A stretch of DNA of 64,000 nucleotides from Dyella terrae (GCF_022394535.1 NZ_CP089414.1:1736001-1800000); one strand, 5' to 3'. Positions 44,399-54,333 are shown, counted from the stretch's first letter. Numbers and translations: made by a program. Notes: generated by a model from the sequence alone, not told the origin.

Positions 44399-47300
44399 TC
44401 AGGCGGCGACCGGTGCGCTGGTCTTTTCGACGTTGACGAGGAACGCCTTGAACTCCGGCGTCTGTGTGTTGGCATCGCCGACGGACGGCGTCAGCGTGTT
44501 GGCGCCGTAACCCTTCCTGGCCTGGCCGGTAAAGCCCCAGTGGATGGGGCAGCCGATCACATGCGTGGGTTTGCCATCCACCATCATCGGTTTGATGCGC
44601 TTGGTGACATACGCCTTGCATACCACCTCGCCCCGCTTGGACGACACCTTTACCCAGCCGCCCTGCTCGATGCCCTTTTCCTTCGCCAACACTTCACCGA
44701 TCTCGATGAACTCCTCCGGCTGAAGGATGGCGTTGATCAGCGCGTGCTTGGTCCAGTAGTGGAAATGCTCAGTGAGGCGATAGGTGGTGGCCACGTACGG
44801 AAACTTGTCTGGACTGCCAAACGCCGCGCGGTCGTCGGCAAACACGCGCACCGCTGGGTTGTTCTTCACCTTGGGATGCAGCACGTTCTCCACTGGCGAT
44901 TCCAGCGGCTCGTAGTGTTCCGGGAAGGGGCCCTCCGCCATCAAATCGCGAGCGAACAAACGCCCCATGCCCTCGGCATTCATGATGAAGGGACCGACAC
45001 CGTCGGAAGGCTTCACCGTGGGGCCGTAATCAGGCACATCGATGCCCACCCAGCGCGTGCCATTCCACGAGATCACTGGCTTGGCGGGATTCCACGGCTT
45101 GCCATCCGGATCTGCGCTGGCGCGGTTGTAGAGAATGCGTCGGTTGGCCGGCCACGCCCACGCCCAGTTCGGCGCAATGCCCTGCTCGCGTGGATCGGTG
45201 GCGTCACGGCGCGCCATCTGATTGCCCTTCTCGGTAAAGCAGCCGGCGAAAATCCAGCAACCGGATGCCGTCGTGCCGTCATCGCGCAACTGCGCAAACC
45301 CATCCAACAAAGTGCCGGCCTTGGTCGCCACTGTGTTGGTGGCTGGATCGGCGAGATCGGTCAACGCACGGCCATTCATTTCCTTGGCCAACTCTTCTGG
45401 ATCCGGATTGATGGGATCGGTGTACTTCCACGTCACGTTGAGCAAAGGATCGGGGAAAGTTCCGCCTTCCTTGCGATACATCTCGCGCAGACGATGGAAG
45501 ATGCCGCTCATGATCCAGATGTCGGACTTCGCCTTGCCCGGCCCTTCCGCTGCCTTCCAATGCCATTGCAACCAACGCGCCGAATTGACCAGCGAGCCGT
45601 TCTCTTCGGCGAAACACGTGGTCGGCAGCTGGAACACCTCGGTCTGGATGTCGGCGGAATGTGCCGGGTTTTGCAGACCGAAGTCCTGCCAGAAACGCGA
45701 GGTTTCGGTGTCCAGCGGATCCATGGTGACGAGGAACTTCAGCTTGCTCAGGCCACGCCGGATCTTGCCTCGGTCTGGGAATGCCTGCAGCGGGTTGAAG
45801 CCCTGGCAGATGTAGCCCGTCATCTGACCGTTATTCATCATCTCGAACGCCCGGATGATGTCGTACAGCGGCACATCCAGCTTGGGCAGCCAGTCGAAGG
45901 CCCATTGATTGTCCTGCGTGGCGGCGTCACCGAACATCGCCTTCTGGAAACTCACGAAGAACTTCTTGTAGTTCTGCCAGTAGCTGGTTTGCCCCGGGCG
46001 TAGCGGCTTGAACAGCTTGGTCTTCATGTAGGTGTCGAGATCGGTTTCCTTGTCCTGGGGCAGATTCATATAGCCCGGCATCTGGTTGGAAAGCAGCCCG
46101 ACGTCGGTCAGCCCCTGGATGTTGGAATGCCCGCGCAAGGCGTTCATGCCGCCACCGGCCACGCCGATATTGCCCAGCAGCAGTTGCACCATCGCCATCG
46201 AACGAATGTTCTGCGCACCCACCGAATGCTGCGTCCAGCCCAGCGCGAACAGGCTGGTCATGGCCTTGTCGGGCGCAGCGGTGCTGGCCATCAGTTCACA
46301 CACATGCAGGAACTTGTCCTGCGGCGTGCCGCAGATGCGCGACACCATCTCCGGCGTGTAACGCGCGACGTGCTGCTTGAGCAGGTTGATCACACAACGC
46401 GGGTTTTGCCACGTATCGTCGGACTTGGCGAAGCCCTGGTCGTCCAGCTCGTAATCCCAGCTGGACTTGTCGTATGCGTGCGTTTCCTCGTTGTAGCCGC
46501 TGAACAAGCCGTCATTGAAGGCGAAGCCGTCCTTCACGATCAGACTGGCATTGGTATAGGAGCGCACGTACTCGTGCTGGATCGCGTCCTTCTCCAGCAG
46601 GTAGCGCATCACGCCACTCAGGAAAGCGATGTCCGTACCGGGACGGATCGGTGCGTAGTAATCGGCCACCGATGCCGTGCGCGTGAAGCGCGGATCGACC
46701 ACGACCAGCTTGGCGCCGTTCTCGATCTTCGCCTCGATCACCCACTTGAAGCCGCACGGATGCGCCTCGGCAGCATTGCCACCCATGACGATCACGACGT
46801 TAGCGTTCTTGATGTCCTGCCAGGTGTTGGTCATTGCACCGCGACCGAATGATGGGGCCAGACTGGCCACCGTCGGTCCGTGTCAGACGCGCGCCTGGTT
46901 GTCGAACACCACCATGCCGAGAGAGCGCACCACCTTCCACGTGAGGTACGAGGTTTCACTGGACGACGCGGAAGCCGCCAGCATGCCCACACTGGTCCAG
47001 CGATTGACCGTGGTGCCGGCGGCGTTCTTGGCGATGAAGTTCTTGTCGCGGTCGTCCTTCATCAGGCGCGCGATGCGATCCAGCGCGAAATCCCAGGAGA
47101 CTTCCTCGAACTCCGTGCCACCCGGCTTGCGATAGCGCGGCGCTTTCAAACGCGTGGGTGCATGCACGATGTCGAGCAGCGCCGAGCCCTTGGGGCATAG
47201 CGTGCCGCGATTGACCGGGTGATCCGGATCGCCTTCGATATGGATGATGTTGGAGAGCGCGTTCTTCGCGCGGTCACCCATGCTGTAGATAAGGATGCCG

Positions 47301-47476
47301 CAGGCCACCGAACAGTACGTGCAGGTGTTGCGCGTCTCCGTGGCGTGGGCAAGCTTGAAAGGCCGGACGGCGGCGGCTTGCGCCTCCCCCGAGGCCCCGA
47401 AGCCGAGCATGCCGAGGCTCGATGCTGCTAAGCCCAGGCCGGTGAACTTGATGAACTCGCGGCGGGTGAGTGCCAT
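44399..47476 (-). CDS. fdnG: Formate dehydrogenase alpha subunit, selenocysteine-containing
   Basis: This is one 1025-residue gene interrupted by an in-frame UGA (46885-46883) that encodes selenocysteine 198, matching Sec196 of E. coli FdnG in the conserved context [18 protein letters not shown]. It oxidises formate to CO2 at a molybdo-bis-MGD centre in the periplasm. A Tat signal ([10 protein letters not shown]) is followed by a 4Fe-4S site ([10 protein letters not shown] … GTLCPKG), then the molybdopterin domains with [23 protein letters not shown] hairpin follows the UGA. A frameshift or pseudogene is unlikely because both sides align continuously with the family and selA, selB, selC and selD are adjacent. 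Confidence 0.96.
46843..46885 (-). promoter_or_regulatory. Bacterial SECIS element with UGA-Sec codon
   Basis: Read on the minus strand, the UGA is followed by a hairpin with outer stem GACCGA / UCGGUC and inner stem GGCC / GGCC around the loop AGUCU. The apical GU in a short loop and the spacing from UGA match the fdnG-type SECIS bound by SelB. Confidence 0.92.
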
Positions 47477-47553
47477 CGCTTGCGCTCCGGAAAATCTGGC
47501 TGGACTTACCGCCCGATGGATGAGCGGTGGACGTGGCTCGACAATCTCCGTGA

Positions 47554-47579
47554 AGACAACGGGTGTGACGCCGTTGTCT
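47554..47579. promoter_or_regulatory. Inverted repeat upstream of the formate dehydrogenase operon
   Basis: A perfect 9-bp inverted repeat, AGACAACGG (47554-47562) and CCGTTGTCT (47571-47579), with an 8-base spacer, 78 bases before fdnG. It may be a regulator site or leader hairpin. No known formate or anaerobic-regulator motif such as an FNR box is seen. Confidence 0.4.
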
Positions 47580-47733
47580 GGTCAAAAATGTAGCACAGAT
47601 TCCGGGGTCGAGCCGGCCAGATTCTTGCGATTCCGGGCCGTGGAAACGCCGCTTGCCCATTCGTTTGCTACCCATCGACGTGCCGTTCACGCGGCCTTTC
47701 CGCAGAGTCGGCGCCGCAGCTGCCAGACAGCCT

Positions 47734-48810
47734 TTAGCGCGTGCGCGAAGGCGGCGCGGTCGAACCTCGCACCACCAGGTCCGCCGACAGCACGCGCTTG
47801 CGCGGCGGCACCCCGGCATCGTTCAACAGCTCAATAAGCATGGTCATGGCTTCGCGCCCCAGCGCGTTCTTCGGCTGGGCGACGGTGGTCAGCGCGGGCG
47901 TGGTGTAGCGTGCGAAACGGATGTCATCGAAGCCGACGACGGAGACATCCTCCGGCACGCGCAGGCCATGCGCAGCGAGTGCGCGCATGGCGCCGATAGC
48001 CATTTCGTCATTGGCGCAAAACACCGCACTGAAGGATCGCCCCTGCGCCAGCAGCAGCTCGATGGCGCGCTCCCCTGCTTCGATGGAGAAGTCGCCCGCG
48101 ACAGTGAGGTTGGCGAGGAACGCCATGTCCGCGCGCTTCAAGGCGAGCCGGTAGCCCTGCTCGCGATCCACACAGATCGGGCTCGACGGCGGGCCACCGA
48201 CGAAGGCGATGTCGCGGTGACCAAGCATCACCAGATAATCGACCGCGACGCCCGCCGCAGCAACGTTGTCGACATAGACGCTGGAGATCTGCGCGTCCTT
48301 GACGTACTCGCAAGCGTTGACCACCGGCAACCGCCCCTGCACCGGGATCGCCGGCACGCGCGGCGACATGGTGATGATACCGTCTGCCTGGCGCGCCGCC
48401 ACCATGTCCGCATACGCCTGCTCGCGCACCAGACTGCCCTGCGTTTCGCCCAGCAGCACGGAATAGCCACTCTCGTGCGCCACCTGCTCGATGCCGCGAA
48501 TCACCTCGGAGAAGAACGGGTTGGCGATGTCGGGCAGCAGCGCGATGATCAGGCGCGTGCGTGCCGTGCGCAGGTTGCGGGCCAGGGCGTTGGGCGTGTA
48601 TCCCAGCCGCTTCACCACTTCATGAATGTGCTGGCGCGTGGTCTCGCTGACAATCTCCGGCCGTTGTAGCGCACGCGAAACGGTAGCGACCGATACGTTG
48701 GCGGCGGCGGCGATCTCCTTCACCGTCCGGACGCGCGCCGGCTGCGCCGCCGGGGTGGACGGTTTGCCCTTGGTACCCGGTCGTTTGCGCCTGGATCCGT
48801 CCCCACTCAC
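47734..48810 (-). CDS. LacI family transcriptional regulator
   Basis: A 358-residue LacI/GalR regulator. The N-terminal helix-turn-helix, RTVKEIAAAANVSVATVSRA, and the hinge helix NALARNLRT are followed by a ribose-binding-protein-like effector domain (IIALLPDIANPFFSEVIRGI, FVGGPPSSP, VVGFDDIRFARYTTPALTTV). I start at GTG 48810, nine bases after GGAGG; an ATG at 48837 without such a signal is the alternative. A Lys/Arg-rich tail of about 28 residues precedes the DNA-binding domain. It is divergent from the eight-gene sugar operon at 49254, and two palindromic operators sit between them. The inducer is probably a sugar or sugar derivative. Confidence 0.93.
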   Translation of the reverse strand: MSGDGSRRKRPGTKGKPSTPAAQPARVRTVKEIAAAANVSVATVSRALQRPEIVSETTRQHIHEVVKRLGYTPNALARNLRTARTRLIIALLPDIANPFFSEVIRGIEQVAHESGYSVLLGETQGSLVREQAYADMVAARQADGIITMSPRVPAIPVQGRLPVVNACEYVKDAQISSVYVDNVAAAGVAVDYLVMLGHRDIAFVGGPPSSPICVDREQGYRLALKRADMAFLANLTVAGDFSIEAGERAIELLLAQGRSFSAVFCANDEMAIGAMRALAAHGLRVPEDVSVVGFDDIRFARYTTPALTTVAQPKNALGREAMTMLIELLNDAGVPPRKRVLSADLVVRGSTAPPSRTR

Positions 48811-48930
48811 GGGCTCACGCCTCCCTCTTTGCTGCATTGCTCACGACCATACCACTGGCCTTGGGGCCGGCAAGCACGCGAATAGCGCAGCCATCCCAGC
48901 GACCATTCCCTCGCGCATTGGTGCGATGCA

Positions 48931-48946
48931 ATGTAATGGATTACAT
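48931..48946. promoter_or_regulatory. LacI-type operator upstream of the sugar operon, site 1
   Basis: ATGTAATGGATTACAT is palindromic apart from its two central bases. It lies near the LacI regulator gene, 121 bases before its start. The same consensus, ATGTAAT-N2-A(T)TACAT, recurs at 49067. Confidence 0.7.
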
Positions 48947-49066
48947 GAAATCGTTGCGCAGGCATTTGGGCATCTGTTACATATTTCGCCCAGTTTATAG
49001 CAGCAAGCCATCCGGAAGTGGCAACAACGCTCCCGGACTCGATGTGGATACCCAGTATCCATAAGG

Positions 49067-49082
49067 ATGTAATCGAATACAT
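49067..49082. promoter_or_regulatory. LacI-type operator upstream of the sugar operon, site 2
   Basis: ATGTAATCGAATACAT, a second site with the same half-sites, 136 bases after site 1 and about 170 before the first operon gene. The spacing (close to 13 helical turns) would allow one repressor tetramer to hold both. Confidence 0.65.
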
Positions 49083-49253
49083 TTCCGATTGCACCCATAC
49101 ACCGGGAGGGGACATGGCAAGCCAGAGGACATCGACAGACATTCGAGCGCCATCGGGCGCTGCGCCCCTGCGTGCGCAGCGAACTGATCGCGAATACGAA
49201 CGGATAGGCGCTCCCGAATCACCCTCATGGTGTTGCGTCATGGGGGCGCCTTG

Positions 49254-50450
49254 ATGAAGCGGCTTGGCATGGGCCTCATCGGCCCGGGCTTTATCGCCAC
49301 GCATCACATCGATGCCGTGCGCCGCCTGGGTGACGTGGACGTGATCGGCGTCGCCGCTTCCAGCCATGACTCCGCCAAGAAGCGAGCCCGCGAACTGAAC
49401 GCCGGGCACGCCTATGCCAGCTATGTGGAACTGCTCGCCGACCCGGCCGTGCAGGTGGTGCACAACACCACGCCCAACCATCTGCATAGAGAAATCTCGC
49501 TGGCAGCCTTGCGCGCCGGCAAGCACGTGATCTCGGACAAGCCGCTCGCCAGCAGCGCGGAGGAGAGCCGCGAGCTCGTCGAAGCCGCGCGTGCTGCCGG
49601 CGTGGCACACGTAGTTACCTTCAACTACCGCGGGCATGCACTGGTGCAACAGGCGCGCGCGATGATCGCCAAAGGCAAACTAGGCGCACCTGTGTTTGTG
49701 CATGGCCGATACCTGCAGGATTGGCTGACCGACGAACGGGCTTACACCTGGCGACTCGATCCCAAGTTGGGCGGCGCAAGTTCTGCGCTCGGCGATATCG
49801 GATCGCACTGGTGTGACCTCGCCGAGCACGTCACCGGTTCGCGCATCACCGCGGTGCTCGCTGACCTGCATACCGTCGTGCCGATCCGTCAGGCGCCCGC
49901 TACGTCGGCAAAAGCATTCGCCAAGCGAGGCAAAGCCGCCGCGCAACGCGAAATCGCGATCACCAGCGAGGATCTTGCCAGCGTGCTGCTGCGCTTCGAC
50001 AACGGCGCGCGCGGCTGCCTCATCGTTGGCCAGGTACTGCCCGGCCACAAGAACGACCTGCGGCTGGAAGTGAATGGCCGACTTGCCTCCGTGGCATGGC
50101 AACAGGAGCAACCGAACGCACTGTGGGTCGGCCACCACGCACAGGCGAACACCCTGCTGGAACGGGACCCTGCCCTGCTGGATCCGTCCGCTCGCAGCTA
50201 CGCCCACCTGCCCGCCGGCCACCCGGAAGCCTGGGCCGACGCCTTCCGCAACCTGATCGCCGACGCCTACACGTGGATACGCCAGGGCGGATCGCCGGAA
50301 ACGCGCCCACCAGCCCTGCCCACGTTCGAAGACGGCTACCGCAACAGCCTTGTGATCGACGCCATGCTCCGCAGCCATGCGGCGGGCGGCATCTGGCAGG
50401 CCGTCGATGACGGTCACGAGCCACCACGCAAAAAGGGGAAACGGGGATGA
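49254..50450 (+). CDS. Gfo/Idh/MocA family oxidoreductase
   Basis: A cytoplasmic NAD(P)-dependent dehydrogenase of 398 residues. The Rossmann motif is GLIGPGFIATHHIDAVRRLG, followed by the conserved EKP-like Lys site as HVISDKPLASS. The C-terminal alpha/beta domain binds substrate (GDIGSHWCDLAEHVTG, with the typical G-D-I-G-x-H). Members oxidise sugars or reduce keto-sugars at C3. It opens an operon controlled by the divergent LacI regulator. The stop overlaps the MFS start by four bases. A short Lys/Arg-rich tail ends the protein. Confidence 0.93.
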   Translation: MKRLGMGLIGPGFIATHHIDAVRRLGDVDVIGVAASSHDSAKKRARELNAGHAYASYVELLADPAVQVVHNTTPNHLHREISLAALRAGKHVISDKPLASSAEESRELVEAARAAGVAHVVTFNYRGHALVQQARAMIAKGKLGAPVFVHGRYLQDWLTDERAYTWRLDPKLGGASSALGDIGSHWCDLAEHVTGSRITAVLADLHTVVPIRQAPATSAKAFAKRGKAAAQREIAITSEDLASVLLRFDNGARGCLIVGQVLPGHKNDLRLEVNGRLASVAWQQEQPNALWVGHHAQANTLLERDPALLDPSARSYAHLPAGHPEAWADAFRNLIADAYTWIRQGGSPETRPPALPTFEDGYRNSLVIDAMLRSHAAGGIWQAVDDGHEPPRKKGKRG

Positions 50451-51664
50451 AGTGGCGCCTTCGCTTGATGATGTTGTTCGAATACGCCATCTGGGGCGCC
50501 TGGTACGTCACCGTTAGCACCTGGCTGGGTAAGACACTGCACTTCAGCGGCCAGGAGATCGGCGCGGTCGCAGGTACCACCGCCATCGGCGCATTGATCT
50601 CGCCACTGTTCGTCGGTCTGCTGGCCGATCGCCTGTTCGATACACGCGGCGTGCTCGCCGTGCTGCACATCCTCGGTGCCGTGCTGCTGGTGGTCGCCGC
50701 ACAGCAGCATACGTTTGCGGTGATCTATGCGGTGCTGCTGGTCTACAGCCTCTGCTACATGCCGACACTGGCGCTGACCACCTCGCTTGCCATGCGGCAC
50801 ATCAGCGATCCGCGCGAGGAATTCGGCGCCATCCGCGTATTCGGCACGCTGGGCTGGATCGTGGTCGGCCTTGCCGTGGGCACCTGGGGCGTGGAAGCCA
50901 CCGCGTCGCCGCTGCTGTTGGCCGCTGCTTTGTCGGTAGTCATGGCCGTGTACTGCCTCAGTCTGCCTGCAACGCCGCCGTTGGCGCGCAATCAGCGCTT
51001 TGAACTGCGCCATGCACTTCCGCTGGAATCGCTGCACTTGCTGCGCGACCGGTCGATGGCGGTGTTCGCCCTCGCCTCGTTCCTGATCTGCATTCCGCTG
51101 CAGTTCTACTACGCATTCACCAACTTGTTCCTCAACGAGATCGGCGTCGTCAACGCCGCCGGCAAGATGACTGGCGGGCAGATGTCGGAGTTGTTCTGCA
51201 TGCTGCTCATCCCGTGGTTCTTCCGTCGCCTGGGCGTGAAGTACATGCTGGCCGTCGGCATGCTGGCGTGGGTAGTGCGCTACGCCATGTTCGCTTTCGG
51301 TGGCACCGATCAGCTGATGTGGATGCTGTGGCTCGGCATCATCCTGCACGGCATCTGCTTCGACTTTTTCTTCGTCGTCGGCCAGATCTACATCGACCGC
51401 GAAGCACCGTCCGCGCTGCGTGCCGCCACGCAAGGGCTGATCACCTTTCTCACCTACGGCCTGGGCATGTTCGTCGGCTCGTGGCTATCGGGTTGGGTGG
51501 TGGATGTGAATTCCAGCACCGTCGCGCAAGGCATCGTCGTGCACGACTGGCATGCCATCTGGTTGATCGCCGGCGGATGCGCCGCCGTCGTCCTCGTTCT
51601 GTTTGTACTGCTGTTCAAGGATCGCCGGGCGGAGGCGAGCAGCCCCGTCGCCACCACCGCCTGA
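50447..51664 (+). CDS. MFS transporter of the nucleoside:H+ symporter (NupG-like) family
   Basis: A 12-helix inner-membrane transporter of 405 residues. It begins KWRLRLMMLFEYAIWGAWYV, the hallmark of the NHS family that includes NupG, and has GLLADRLFDTRGVLA in the loop after helix 2 and EFGAIRVFGTLGWIVVGLA in helix 5. Family members carry nucleosides, but relatives in sugar operons are thought to import sugars or keto-sugars. ATGA overlap with the preceding gene shows co-translation, so it is probably the uptake step of the operon. Confidence 0.9.
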   Translation: MKWRLRLMMLFEYAIWGAWYVTVSTWLGKTLHFSGQEIGAVAGTTAIGALISPLFVGLLADRLFDTRGVLAVLHILGAVLLVVAAQQHTFAVIYAVLLVYSLCYMPTLALTTSLAMRHISDPREEFGAIRVFGTLGWIVVGLAVGTWGVEATASPLLLAAALSVVMAVYCLSLPATPPLARNQRFELRHALPLESLHLLRDRSMAVFALASFLICIPLQFYYAFTNLFLNEIGVVNAAGKMTGGQMSELFCMLLIPWFFRRLGVKYMLAVGMLAWVVRYAMFAFGGTDQLMWMLWLGIILHGICFDFFFVVGQIYIDREAPSALRAATQGLITFLTYGLGMFVGSWLSGWVVDVNSSTVAQGIVVHDWHAIWLIAGGCAAVVLVLFVLLFKDRRAEASSPVATTA

Positions 51665-51710
51665 TCCATCACCTTCAACGCCTCCACCTGGACACCCGGG
51701 AGAAATATTC

Positions 51711-52586
51711 ATGTTGACCCGTAGGCAGTTCCTGGCTCGATCCGCTCTACTCGGTGGCGCTGCGTGGCTTGCCGCCAACGCACCCGGCCGACTTCTTGCC
51801 GCCGCGGCACAAAAGCCGCTCGGTATCCAGCTCTACATGGTGCTCAAGGCCTATCAGGATGACCCGATGGGCACGCTCAAGACGCTCAAGGCCATCGGCT
51901 ATGCCGAGATCGAAGCCATTATCACCTCCACCGCACAGACGCTGCGTGACCAGCTGAAGGAGGCGGGCCTTGCCTGCCCCAGCCTGCACTTCGATAGCCT
52001 GGGTATCGACCCCGGTATCGAAGCTGCCCATGTGCTGGGCACGCAGTATTTCGTCAGCAGCATGCTGCCGTCCTTCATGGCGAAGATGAAAGGCGGCAAG
52101 GGCGAGGCCACCTACACGCTCGACGACGCCAAGCGCACCGCGGCATTCGCCAACCAGATCGGCGAGAAGGCGAAGCAAGCCGGCCTGCAGTACGCGTATC
52201 ACAACCATCATAAGGAATTCACCGATGTCGGCCAGGGACAGACGTTCTACGACGTGCTGCTCAAGGAAACCGACGCCAACCTTGTGAAGTTCGAACTCGA
52301 CTGCGGTTGGGTTCACGCGGGCGGCAAGAACCCCGCCGACTATTTCAACGCGAACCCGGGCCGCATCCCGCTGATGCACGCCAAGGATTTCCTGCCCTCC
52401 CCTGCACCCAACGATTATCCCGGCGCCGAACTTGGTCGCGGCACGGTGGACTACAAGCCGATCATGGCGGCGGCGGAACGTGCCGGCCTCAAGCACTGCT
52501 TCGTCGAGCAGGAAGGCCCCTTCAGCCGCGTGAGCCAGCTAGAGGCCGCGCGCATCGACTACGCCTACCTGCGTCCGCTGCGTTGA
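51711..52586 (+). CDS. Tat-exported TIM-barrel sugar isomerase/epimerase-like protein (1)
   Basis: This 291-residue protein begins with a Tat signal (LTRRQFLARSALLGGAAWLAA) and is predicted periplasmic. The rest is an AP-endonuclease-2/xylose-isomerase-like TIM barrel. Metal-site candidates are in YHNHHKEF (His and Glu), FELDCGWVHAGG (Glu and Asp), PLMHAKDF (His and Asp) and VEQEGPFS (Glu). Such proteins act on keto-sugars and sugar phosphates; a periplasmic member cannot use a cytoplasmic phosphorylated sugar, which fits a free 3-keto or glycoside substrate. GGGAGAAA precedes the ATG. Confidence 0.88.
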   Translation: MLTRRQFLARSALLGGAAWLAANAPGRLLAAAAQKPLGIQLYMVLKAYQDDPMGTLKTLKAIGYAEIEAIITSTAQTLRDQLKEAGLACPSLHFDSLGIDPGIEAAHVLGTQYFVSSMLPSFMAKMKGGKGEATYTLDDAKRTAAFANQIGEKAKQAGLQYAYHNHHKEFTDVGQGQTFYDVLLKETDANLVKFELDCGWVHAGGKNPADYFNANPGRIPLMHAKDFLPSPAPNDYPGAELGRGTVDYKPIMAAAERAGLKHCFVEQEGPFSRVSQLEAARIDYAYLRPLR

Positions 52587-52632
52587 GCAGCGTCTCCCCC
52601 ACTCACCGATAACCTTGCTTCAAGGGATCATG

Positions 52633-54324
52633 ATGGAAAAGAACACATACGATGCCATTGTCGTCGGCACTGGCGTCAGCGGCGGATGGGCAGCCAAAGA
52701 GCTCACCGAAAAAGGACTCAAGACGCTAGTGCTCGATCGCGGCCGCATGGTCAAGCACGGCGACTACCCCACCGCCATGAAGGCACCGTGGGAGCTTCCC
52801 TACGCGGATGAGCCGACGCGCGAAGATGTGGCGCGCCACCCGGTTCACACGCGCCCCTCGTTCTACGGCATCACGCAGTCGACCAAGCATTGGTTTGTCG
52901 ATGATCTCGATAATCCGTATGTGGAAACCAAGCCGTTCGACTGGTTTCGCGGTTACCACGTCGGCGGCCGTTCGCTCATGTGGGGACGCCAGAGCTACCG
53001 GCTCAGCGAAATGGACCTGGAAGCGAATGGCAAGGAAGGTGTGGGTGTGGATTGGCCCATTCGCTACGCCGATCTCTCACCCTGGTACGACTACGTCGAA
53101 AATTTCATCGGCGTGAGTGGATCCATCGAACATATGGCGCAGCTTCCGGACGGCCAGTTTCTGCCGCCGATGGAACTCAACTGCGTGGAGACGGAATTCA
53201 GCGGTCGGCTGGCTGACAAGTTCAACCGCAAGCTCATCATCGGCCGCACCGCCAACCTTTCCGGGCCGCTCAAGCACGACCAGAGCCCGCAGCGCGCCAC
53301 CTGCCAATACCGCAACTTGTGCATGCGCGGCTGCCCCTTCGGCGCGTACTTCAGCAGCAACTCGTCGACGCTGCCCTCGGCCGAGCGCACAGGCAACATG
53401 ACCATCGTGCCCAACGCGATCGTCTACGAAATGATCTACGACAACGCCAAGGGCAAGGCGACCGGCGTGCGCGTGCTCGACGCCGAAACCGGCAAGCAGA
53501 CGGAATACTTCGCGCGTGTGATCTTCCTATGCGCGTCGACCTTCGGCACCACGCACATCCTGCTGAATTCCGTCTCCAGCCGCTTCCCCAACGGCTTTGG
53601 CAACGACAGCGGCGAAGTCGGCCACAACATCATGGATCACCTGTTCGGTGGTGGCGTGTCGGCATCGGTCGAAGGCCACGAGGATCGCTACTACACCGGC
53701 CGGCGCCCCAACGGCTTCTACATCCCGCGCTACCGCAATATCGGCTCGAACACGCGCCCCTACCTGCGTGGCTTCGGCTATCAGGGCAGCGCCAGCCGCC
53801 GCAACTGGACGCGACTGGTCGACGAGCCGCTGCTCGGTGACGACCTGAAGCGTGCGGCGGAAGATCCAGGCCCGTGGCGACTGGGCATGTCGGGCTTCGG
53901 CGAGATGCTGCCCTCACACGAGAACTACGTGAAGCTGGATCGCGACCGCAAGGATATTCACGGCCTGCCGATACTCAACTTCAACGTAGAGCACAAGCAG
54001 AACGAAATCCTGATGCGCAAGGACATCATCGAGGATGCCGTCGAGATGATGACCGCCGCCGGCTACAGCGACGTGCAGTCGTACCAGATCGAGGCCAACG
54101 TGGGCGCCGCCATCCACGAGATGGGTACGGCGCGCATGGGCCGCGATCCGAAGACCTCGGTGCTCAACGGCTGGAACCAGATGCATGCCTGCAAGAACGT
54201 CTTCATCACCGACGGTTCGTGCATGACATCCTCCGCCTGCCAGAACCCGTCGCTCACCTACATGGCCCTGACCGCCCGCGCGGCCAGCCACGCCGTGGAC
54301 GAACTCAAGCGCGGCAACATCTGA
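52633..54324 (+). CDS. GMC family oxidoreductase
   Basis: The FAD-dependent 563-residue enzyme is of the glucose-methanol-choline class. The FAD motif AIVVGTGVSGGWAAKELTEK is at the N-terminus; GYHVGGRSLMWGRQSYRL is the second FAD signature. The catalytic pair is H495 (AAIHEMGTARMG) and N538 (SACQNPSLTY). It lacks a signal peptide. The next gene encodes a Tat-bearing gluconate 2-dehydrogenase subunit-3-like protein, so the enzyme is probably exported by hitchhiking. It could oxidise the C3 hydroxyl of a sugar. ATG 52633 is used (52630 also possible). No cytochrome subunit is encoded nearby. Confidence 0.92.
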   Translation: MEKNTYDAIVVGTGVSGGWAAKELTEKGLKTLVLDRGRMVKHGDYPTAMKAPWELPYADEPTREDVARHPVHTRPSFYGITQSTKHWFVDDLDNPYVETKPFDWFRGYHVGGRSLMWGRQSYRLSEMDLEANGKEGVGVDWPIRYADLSPWYDYVENFIGVSGSIEHMAQLPDGQFLPPMELNCVETEFSGRLADKFNRKLIIGRTANLSGPLKHDQSPQRATCQYRNLCMRGCPFGAYFSSNSSTLPSAERTGNMTIVPNAIVYEMIYDNAKGKATGVRVLDAETGKQTEYFARVIFLCASTFGTTHILLNSVSSRFPNGFGNDSGEVGHNIMDHLFGGGVSASVEGHEDRYYTGRRPNGFYIPRYRNIGSNTRPYLRGFGYQGSASRRNWTRLVDEPLLGDDLKRAAEDPGPWRLGMSGFGEMLPSHENYVKLDRDRKDIHGLPILNFNVEHKQNEILMRKDIIEDAVEMMTAAGYSDVQSYQIEANVGAAIHEMGTARMGRDPKTSVLNGWNQMHACKNVFITDGSCMTSSACQNPSLTYMALTARAASHAVDELKRGNI

Positions 54325-54333
54325 GGACATGCC

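Noticed and set aside
44387..46003. 538-codon open frame on the plus strand opposite fdnG
   Set aside because: It mirrors the codon structure of the formate dehydrogenase gene, is rich in Arg/His/Val as antisense shadows are, and resembles no protein family.
44399..47476. Two separate genes or a frameshifted pseudogene for the formate dehydrogenase alpha subunit
   Set aside because: The break is an in-frame UGA at the conserved selenocysteine position with a SECIS hairpin, and selA, selB, selC and selD are adjacent.
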